Positions 62,201-64,000 of a DNA stretch of 64,000 nucleotides are shown here, piece by piece. Origin of the DNA: Roseivirga sp. 4D4. GTDB lineage: Bacteria > Bacteroidota > Bacteroidia > Cytophagales > Cyclobacteriaceae. Position 1 is the stretch's first letter; the number at the start of each line of letters is the position of its first letter. The notes under the pieces are model-generated. The model saw nothing but the letters and a program-made list of their open reading frames with translations, searched no databases and was not told the origin of the DNA. The stretch spans positions 3,703,001-3,767,000 of the forward strand of contig NZ_MDGP01000001.1 in assembly GCF_001747095.1 (NCBI RefSeq), written 5' to 3'. A program made the translations under genes and the position numbers.

Positions 62201-63191
62201 ACAAGGAACCATAGGACTGAATCTAAAAGATGATGATAGCATCCTAGATAATGCAGCCAACAAACTTGGCGGCACAGGTACAGGCAATGGTGACTTCGCT
62301 GGAGATGTCTATACGACCAATTTCTTACCAACCGATATCATCAGTACGCCATCTAGCATAGCAGAGAATAATGCCATAGGAGATATAGTAGGAGCACTAA
62401 CTAGTACAGATGCAGACACAGAAGATAGTCATACCTACACATTAGTGTCTGGTACTGGCGATACTGACAATGCAAGCTTCATAATAGATGGTACCAACCT
62501 GAAGGCAGCAGCATTCTTTGACTTTGAGAGCAAAGACAGCTATAGCATTCGAGTTAAGACAGATGATGGTAATGGCGGAAGCTTTGAGAAAGCGCTAACT
62601 ATAACGATAGACAATGTGCTTGAGCCATCGATTTTTGTGACGGGTGATGGAGCATTTGATATATCTGCCTTAGGCCTAAGCCAAACCCGTACACTGACAG
62701 TGACCAATGATGGAGAGAAGCCTGTAGAAGTGAGGGTTACCTCCACTCCAGCAGGCTTTAGTGTACTACCAGGATCACTAGTGCTACGGACAGGAACAAG
62801 TGCTGAGGTTACAGTCACCTTTATGCCAACAGCTGTTGGGAACTTTGGAGGCAATATCATCTTCAACCATGAAGGTGGAAATCAGGCCCACCCAGTTTCA
62901 GGAGAGGGCGCAATAATTACCTCAGTTGACGATGGCATTATCAATGCCACTGACATAGTGATGTACCCGAACCCAGCCAGTAGGCGATTGACCATAGATC
63001 TATCGGCACTAAGTAGAAGTAAGCTGGATATAGAGATTGTCAATACCACAGGCGTTTCGATGTTCAGTAAGAAAGACCATACTGATCAGCAGTTGACCTT
63101 AAATGTGTCAGGCTATGAGATGGGTATTTACATTGTCCAGTTTAGTAATGGGCAGTCAGTGGTGAGAAAGAAAGTAATGATTAAACGATAG
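50280..63191 (+). CDS. giant secreted adhesin with type A T9SS sorting domain
   Basis: 4303 residues, signal peptide about 1-39 (ends THGQ). Order: FDE-type sandwich (40-197), two cadherin-like repeats (198-437), second FDE-type sandwich (441-605), third cadherin-like repeat (606-728), two VNDxPxF-type domains (728-955), lamin-tail domain (955-1120, IKINEVHASAATDEEFIEIF), Ig-like domains (1123-1697), SbsA-type Ig (1698-1809), twelve Calx-beta domains (1810-3170, one canonical at about 2487), bacterial Ig domains (about 3274-3577), SbsA-type Ig (3578-3688), further Ig-like domains, a cadherin domain (4016-4118), HYDIN-like domain (4118-4215) and a sorting domain (YPNPASRR near 4229, ends VVRKKVMIKR). 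The acidic Asp-rich repeats suggest Ca2+ binding. Surface adhesion, gliding or biofilm roles are inferred. The ATG at 50289 is an alternative start. Confidence 0.92.
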   Translation: MCFMNTVVPNGTNLSILFRSYLVFSLLLLCGFANRTHGQTTIDFDENLGQLFFNESLPVSFGEGSNTLNFALAGSGTTIVANSTGQMRITTFSGDINDYSVTITRTDGANFGLQLIEVNNSLTFITENFDYLITGRNDGSVVASATFETSPTGSHSFDLSAISDFDNIDEFIITFNASRVPAQWEFLDITILDPLTNTAPTATPPTAPIVNKNDTNVALADDIQVSDSDGDDQTVTFTVTGGTVTLGATGITFGGNGNGSASFTAAGTLADINAALDAATFTPIPGVSGTNAGTISFTTNDGTESSAAAQVSFDILNTVPTATAPTAPVVNENDTNVALADDIQVSDSDGDDQTVTFTVTGGTVNLGSTGITFGGDGNGSASFTAAGTLADINTALDAATFTPTPGVSGTNAGTISFTTNDGTESSAAAEVTFNIITEGTVTVTFDEELGSLADGNHPISANDGTNTFNFLSEGTSSGGAAGNGSLFQRNGSMEVAVLNTSVSSYEMTVTRVDGASFDLESLTLENSFSFSPAVGQITGQRDGVNVASANFSLSNDPNDPTQTSLLDLSGNDDFNNIDTFIIDFSGSLSVPATWKIHDISFIELNVAPTVSAPSVPTVSEDDTNVELADDIQVSDLNGDDQTVSFTVSGGTVTLGTAGITFGGNGNGSASFTAAGTLAAINTALDATTFTPNPDLSGANAGSISFTANDGIIVSDAATVTFDIVAVNDAPTFTQLTAAVETTNEDTGVEITFAEIAAQANAADIDGTVDAFVVQSLSSGTLLIDGAPFASGTNDEITATKSATWTPALDASGTLNAFTITAQDNEGAESTEGAIQATVNVTAVNDEPSFALIGSPNQTISQNAGTQTVSSFATDLNDGESGTIQVLTFHVSNDNSGIFNTQPAIDGTTGNLTFTPNASSFGKATVTVSLSDDGGTDNGGDDTSPEQTFDIFVTPDNIKINEVHASAATDEEFIEIFNTNNNATSLAGLVVVWFNGGDDLAYKDFDLTGSTNSNGFYVIGETEFSSKDQDWGTTSLQNGPDAVALYVGSQSDFTASSPVTRDGLVGFIVYGDTDDAALRAAFGGGDLWVAGDADNSISRLPDGIGDFVAQAATPQLQNDVTAPVDPLVTTPSGAVTVNAASQTISGTHSENDVEVHAYADNDNDGVADNATSLGSATVSSNAWSFSVNITADAINNFVVRAVDVVGNASGDVDVPTITEDSTSPTVTSVSSSTSDGGYKQGDVIVLTVNFNELVNVTGMPQLALETGVTDQNAEYASGDGTTVLTFNYTVQAGDVSNDLDYISTTSLSLNGATITDAAGNVAVLTLPEPGEDNSLSANSALRVDGIAPSIMSFTRKTPSGEITNADEVTFLVTFSEDVTGVDMSDFEVVGPTGATIAVSQVTASTYDVTVSGGDLPNLDGTVDLNLGGAPSITDVVGNDLPNTQPATDETYTLDNTAPTVTRLAPFDNSLPSQVGIGRAIFIDIFFSEAVEVTGQADGSDIILGSITLETGTTDRSIEVRYDNIGVFIDYQVQEGDISSDLSYVSANSFFLDDGATITDAAGNAAILILPEPGQDNSLSANSNTAVDGVRPTITSIARKAPTSESTNADEVTFLATFSEDVTDVDISDFEVTGPTGATITVTQLTASTYDVMVSGGDMAALNGTVGLNLVSEPSIDDNVGNDLTDILPATDETYTLDNAGPSISSSDPINGATDFGIADDITITFNEDIFFGTGNIEIIDLGDNSSTVIIDVTSPGAQASISDGVLTLDPSIGLELNTNYAVQIASTAIDDLVGNSYAGITDNTTLNFTTVNTAVAFTSTSSSGAESVSSADLEVTLNAISTTDVTVDYTVSGTATGSRTDYTLANGSLTISAGSLTENITIANIIDDVLDETEETVIVTLSNPSNAGLGTNQVHTYTINDDDPTPTIAFDVVNSNGAESLSSAILAVSLSELSGQDVTVDYTVSGTATGSGTDYTLANGTLTVSVSSLTENITISDIIDDVLDETEETVIVTLSNPSNAGLGTNQVHTYTINDDDPTPTIAFDVANSNGAESISSADLAVSLSAESGQDVTIDYVVTGTATGSGIDYTLANGTLTINAGSLTEPITVADIIGDELDEDDETVIVTLSNPTNANLGTNQVHTYTIQDDDDTPTIAFTSTTSDRAESVSSENIEVTLSAVSGRDVTVDYTVSGTATSSTDFTLVDGTLTFSAGSISETITIASIVDDAILEANETVIITLSSPSNADLGVNTVHTYTITDNDAASVMISDVSSNEDDGTITVTATLDNAVQGGFTVDVSTADGTATTADSDYTAIANQTLTFAGTAGETQSFTVTPTADTKLEADETITISQGNLAGTTLTVDITDGATITIANDDAASVTIAEVSSNENDGAITVTATLDNAVDGGFTVDVSTADGSATIADNDYTAIANQTLIFAGTAGETQTFTVTPLGDSNPEGNETIQINQSNLAGTTLAVDISAMGTVTILDDDAVQFSIDDPSITEGDDGAATLSYTVSLNTAAPETVSVDVSTSDGTATAGSDYTALGTTTLTFTPGQTSKTVEVSITGDEILEGNETVNVNLTNATGLSVIVDAEGVGTITNDDEASVTIADASGNEDDGTITVTATLDNAVQGGFTVDVGTADGTATLADSDYTAIANQTLIFAGTAGETQTFTVTPTADTKLEADETITISQSNLAGTTLSVDISDGATITIANDDAASVTIADVSGNEDDGTITVTATLDKAVEGGFTVDVSTADGSATTADSDYTAVTAQTLTFTGTVGETQTFTVTPTADTKLEADETITISQGNLASTALTVDITDGATITIANDDAASVTIADVSSNEDDGTITVTATLDNAVQGGFTVDVSTADGSATIADSDYTAVTAQTLTFTGTAGETQTFMVAPTADTKLEADETITISQSNLAGTTLTVDITDQASVSITNDDAASVTIADVGGAEDGTITVTATLDNAVQGGFSVDVSTADRSATTADNDYTAIANQTLTFAGTAGETQTFTVTPTADTKLESGETLTISQSNLAGTTLPVDITDGATITIANDDAASVTIADVSSNENDGAITVTATLDNAVDGGFSVDVSTADGSATIADNDYTAVTAETLTFAGTVGETQTFTVTPLGDSNPEGNETVLINQSNLAGTTLAVDISAIGTVIILDDDDGTAPSGYSVSMDDALINATEATATTFTFAGAEEGATYNYTVSSDEGGADVTGTGTITTATDQITLADLSGLNDGTLTLSVTLTDPSGNVGVAATDGASKDAAAPSAPVVSSITDDTGNNGADQITSDNMPDVNGIAEANSTVEVFVDGVSVGTTNADADGNWTMVYNGDSPREDGSFDVTAKATDAAGNTSTISPVLSVTVDATAPAMPEVTIATTDSGLNGADGITNDNTLNFGGVAESGSVLEIFIDGVSIGTTNASIDGDWSFDHTATTLADAAYSITAKATDAAGNISAESNALNVTVDTAAPDQPVVDLATSSDSGISSTDNVTNDATPTIEGTAEANATVEVSIDGTSIGTTIADDNGNWTLTPGKDLIEGVLVISAKATDAAGNEGLDSDPLEITIDLSLTVPTLAPLDDAVDVLPNTDLTMAFGENMNKGIGSITIRQVSDNTVLETIDVTSSKVSISGNDVTINPDNLILPPSTEFYVNIDAGALTDDAGNDYAGISNATDWSFTTIAASVVSSVGVPVGGTYGIGDNLDFTVNMLTPVTATGTATIPVTIGSSTVNATQVGTVSNSSSILFRYTVIEDELDADGIAVGAAINLNGGTMKDEFDVDAVVDLNGVGATNAVLVDGVRPIPTISNANTTDPVNGVYMVFVEFDEPVAGFSASDLTVSNGSSSNFTTISNDTKWSFDITPTADGTVSVSLAAGVATDNAGNASAEGTVVTKTFDGTAPEVSSITRKDADQLNTATTSADFRVVFSEDVLGVDLTDFEVALTGTTGALNSVNQVDAKTYDVNVNGISGQGTIGLNLKDDDSILDNAANKLGGTGTGNGDFAGDVYTTNFLPTDIISTPSSIAENNAIGDIVGALTSTDADTEDSHTYTLVSGTGDTDNASFIIDGTNLKAAAFFDFESKDSYSIRVKTDDGNGGSFEKALTITIDNVLEPSIFVTGDGAFDISALGLSQTRTLTVTNDGEKPVEVRVTSTPAGFSVLPGSLVLRTGTSAEVTVTFMPTAVGNFGGNIIFNHEGGNQAHPVSGEGAIITSVDDGIINATDIVMYPNPASRRLTIDLSALSRSKLDIEIVNTTGVSMFSKKDHTDQQLTLNVSGYEMGIYIVQFSNGQSVVRKKVMIKR
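50871..51590 (+). repeat. two adjacent 360-bp cadherin-like repeats
   Basis: Copies start at 50871 and 51231, 360 bp apart, and share long near-identical stretches (for example the segments encoding DIQVSDSDGDDQTVTFTVTG). A third, more diverged copy starts near 52093. Confidence 0.85.
55707..57059 (+). repeat. four tandem 336-339-bp Calx-beta repeats (first series)
   Basis: Units begin near 55707, 56046, 56385 and 56724. They encode DVTVDYTVSGTATGS, TxLVDGTLTxS and an NPSNAxLGxNxVHTYTI ending. The second and third units are nearly identical in DNA, a sign of recent duplication. Confidence 0.85.
57060..59789 (+). repeat. eight tandem Calx-beta repeats, mostly exactly 342 bp
   Basis: Units begin at 57060, 57402, about 57740, 58083, 58425, 58767, 59109 and 59448. 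Spacing is 342 bp for most pairs, and 339 bp for the one-codon-shorter seventh unit. The third unit is a diverged canonical Calx-beta. The others share ASVTIADVSxNExDGTITVT and ETITISQSNLAGTTL, with long identical DNA runs. Confidence 0.88.
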
Positions 63192-63202
63192 AAGAGATAG
63201 CA

Positions 63203-63631
63203 ATGAAAATTCAAAAATATATATCAATGGTGTTTGTGCTGGCAGTATTACTGGTTTCAGCCTGCAAAAGTGATGATGGAGCTCCAACTGCAACAGAGCT
63301 TGCCTTTGAAAGGTTGGCTGGGAGTTGGAGTATGGGTACTCAAGGCAGTATAGTGCTTGATGGAGAAGACGTCAGTTCGAACTATCCTGGCTTCACCCTA
63401 TCGTTTGCTGATGGTACCTACCAGACGACTAATGGTGGAGATCTCTTCAGGGCCAGTGGCACCTGGCGATGGACAGGAGATACTGGCAGATTGCTTATCC
63501 TTGATACGGGTGAAGAGGTAACTATTAACAACTTAACATTAACAGAATTTGAGTTTTCCTTCTTCCATGCCGGCACCACTCCGGTAAGAGCAGGCATTCA
63601 AGGAAATTATACAGTTTCAGTTTCAAAATAG
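63203..63631 (+). CDS. small lipocalin-like lipoprotein in an operon with the adhesin
   Basis: 142 residues with a lipobox (LVSAC, Cys21). The remainder is a short beta-barrel-like domain (ERLAGSWSMGTQGSIVLDGE, TYQTTNGGDLFRASGTWRWT, GRLLILDTGEEVTINNLTLT) that resembles the lipocalin-like family of Bacteroidetes lipoproteins. It starts 11 bp after the adhesin stop in the same direction, with no terminator between, so the two are almost certainly co-transcribed. It may help export or anchor the adhesin, but nothing shows this directly. Confidence 0.85.
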   Translation: MKIQKYISMVFVLAVLLVSACKSDDGAPTATELAFERLAGSWSMGTQGSIVLDGEDVSSNYPGFTLSFADGTYQTTNGGDLFRASGTWRWTGDTGRLLILDTGEEVTINNLTLTEFEFSFFHAGTTPVRAGIQGNYTVSVSK

Positions 63632-63773
63632 AAGGGTATGAGAGTGTATTGGATATATCAATTTTTACCATTCATAACGATGCTGAAACAGAATATCCGC
63701 TTGAATTTTTTCGACTAGTACATAATAATAATCATGTTTCACTGACTTGTGTTAACATGTGTTTTGGTGAATG

Positions 63774-63809
63774 GAGGCCAAGCTCATTTTGAGTTTGGCC
63801 TCGCTTTTT
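63774..63809 (+). terminator. strong intrinsic terminator after the adhesin operon
   Basis: GAGGCCAAGCTC (63774-63785) pairs with GAGTTTGGCCTC (63791-63802) as a 12-bp stem with one G-T pair and a 5-base loop, followed by CTTTTT. It lies 140 bp after the lipoprotein stop and just before the convergent partial gene. Confidence 0.9.
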
Positions 63810-63827
63810 CAAAAGCAGCGAATCCTC

Positions 63828-64000
63828 TTAGAAGTACTTATTTAAACTGAATTGCAAGAAACTATCCCTGCGAATAAAGTTTAGAAATTCATTTTGATCA
63901 ACATCGTCAAACAGCCTCATCTCAACTTCGGCCTTCCAGGAGTTACCGAGCCTTCGACTGCCTTCGATACTCCACAACTTTGTGCTTTTGTCAAGGTCGA
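63828..64000 (-). CDS. outer-membrane beta-barrel protein, C-terminal fragment (partial)
   Basis: 56 codons and a stop read from the window edge. Alternating polar and aromatic residues (KLWSIEGSRRLGNSWKAEVE, LFDDVDQNEFLNFIRR) and the terminal SLNKYF, with Phe as last residue, are typical of the final strands of an outer-membrane barrel. The start lies outside the window, so family and length cannot be given. Confidence 0.6.
   Translation of the reverse strand, partial: DLDKSTKLWSIEGSRRLGNSWKAEVEMRLFDDVDQNEFLNFIRRDSFLQFSLNKYF

Noticed and set aside
50960..62870. Long open frames on the minus strand across the adhesin gene
   Set aside because: They mirror the repeated coding sequence of the plus-strand gene, have low-complexity Val/Ser/Pro composition and lack starts with sensible context.

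Overview
The window looks like chromosome of a marine, pigmented, gliding-type member of the Bacteroidetes, most probably order Cytophagales (Roseivirga/Fulvivirga-like; the rank below order is inference). The reasons are: type IX secretion (T9SS) C-terminal sorting domains of both types, FecR/ECF pairs with an STN-domain partner, a MurF-Alr fusion, a Rho with a long charged insertion, TAnnTTTG-type promoter elements, a flexixanthin-like carotenoid cluster, and moderate AT-richness. No tRNA, rRNA, CRISPR, IS element or prophage was seen. Genes are tightly packed and several convergent pairs overlap or touch at their stops.

Layout. 0.1-3.2 kb (+): ECF sigma factor, FecR anti-sigma factor and an STN/carboxypeptidase-regulatory-domain protein without a TonB barrel. 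3.2-5.6 kb (-): feoAB ferrous iron uptake. 5.6-7.2 kb: a vitamin K-dependent gamma-carboxylase homologue (-), divergent from an unlisted 53-residue Lys-rich protein ending in Cys-Gly-Gly (+). 7.2-10 kb (-): csaA and the murF-alr fusion. 10-12.9 kb (+): a small secreted protein and a metal-type TonB receptor whose promoter carries a palindromic operator. 12.9-13.6 kb (-): a HisA homologue lacking the usual first catalytic Asp. 13.7-17.2 kb: an OmpR-type two-component system (-), divergent from a T9SS cargo gene (+) across an array of four TTAAC boxes at 10-11 bp pitch. 17.2-20 kb (+): lysA, a cytochrome c and a beta-propeller lipoprotein. 20-24 kb: a LytTR response regulator (-) divergent from a six-PAS histidine kinase (+). 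23.9-28.5 kb (-): a phosphoesterase/kinase-like/Omp85 barrel protein and an SdiA-regulated-type propeller. 28.6-33.1 kb (+): an HD-PycTM fusion, an FtsX/MacB permease and a LolD-like ATPase.

33.2-40 kb (-) is a carotenoid locus in transcription order cruF, crtZ, CarH-like MerR regulator, operator region, ECF sigma factor, crtI, crtB, ispH, crtW. The enzymes would account for most of flexixanthin synthesis; lycopene cyclase and CrtD are not in the window. The MerR protein keeps the B12-sensor signatures of CarH, and a TGTTnAACA palindrome is repeated just upstream of the sigma-crtIB unit, suggesting light-controlled pigment production.

40-48 kb: DUF4286, a GNAT acetyltransferase, a small secreted protein, two paralogous C-type-lectin/SprB-repeat proteins with type B T9SS sorting domains, and serS. 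48.2-50 kb (+): rho with a candidate promoter, a leader hairpin and an intrinsic terminator. 50.3-63.2 kb (+): one giant 4303-residue secreted adhesin (cadherin-like, lamin-tail, Calx-beta, bacterial Ig and HYDIN-like modules, type A T9SS tail), followed 11 bp later by a small lipoprotein. The window ends inside a minus-strand outer-membrane barrel gene.

The most interesting items are the phosphoesterase/kinase-like/barrel protein, the HD-PycTM fusion without a neighbouring cyclase, the two operator arrays (TTAAC and TGTTnAACA), the TonB-receptor operator/promoter, and the gamma-carboxylase homologue beside a tiny Cys-Gly-Gly protein. All starts, promoters and operators are read by eye; no database search was run.
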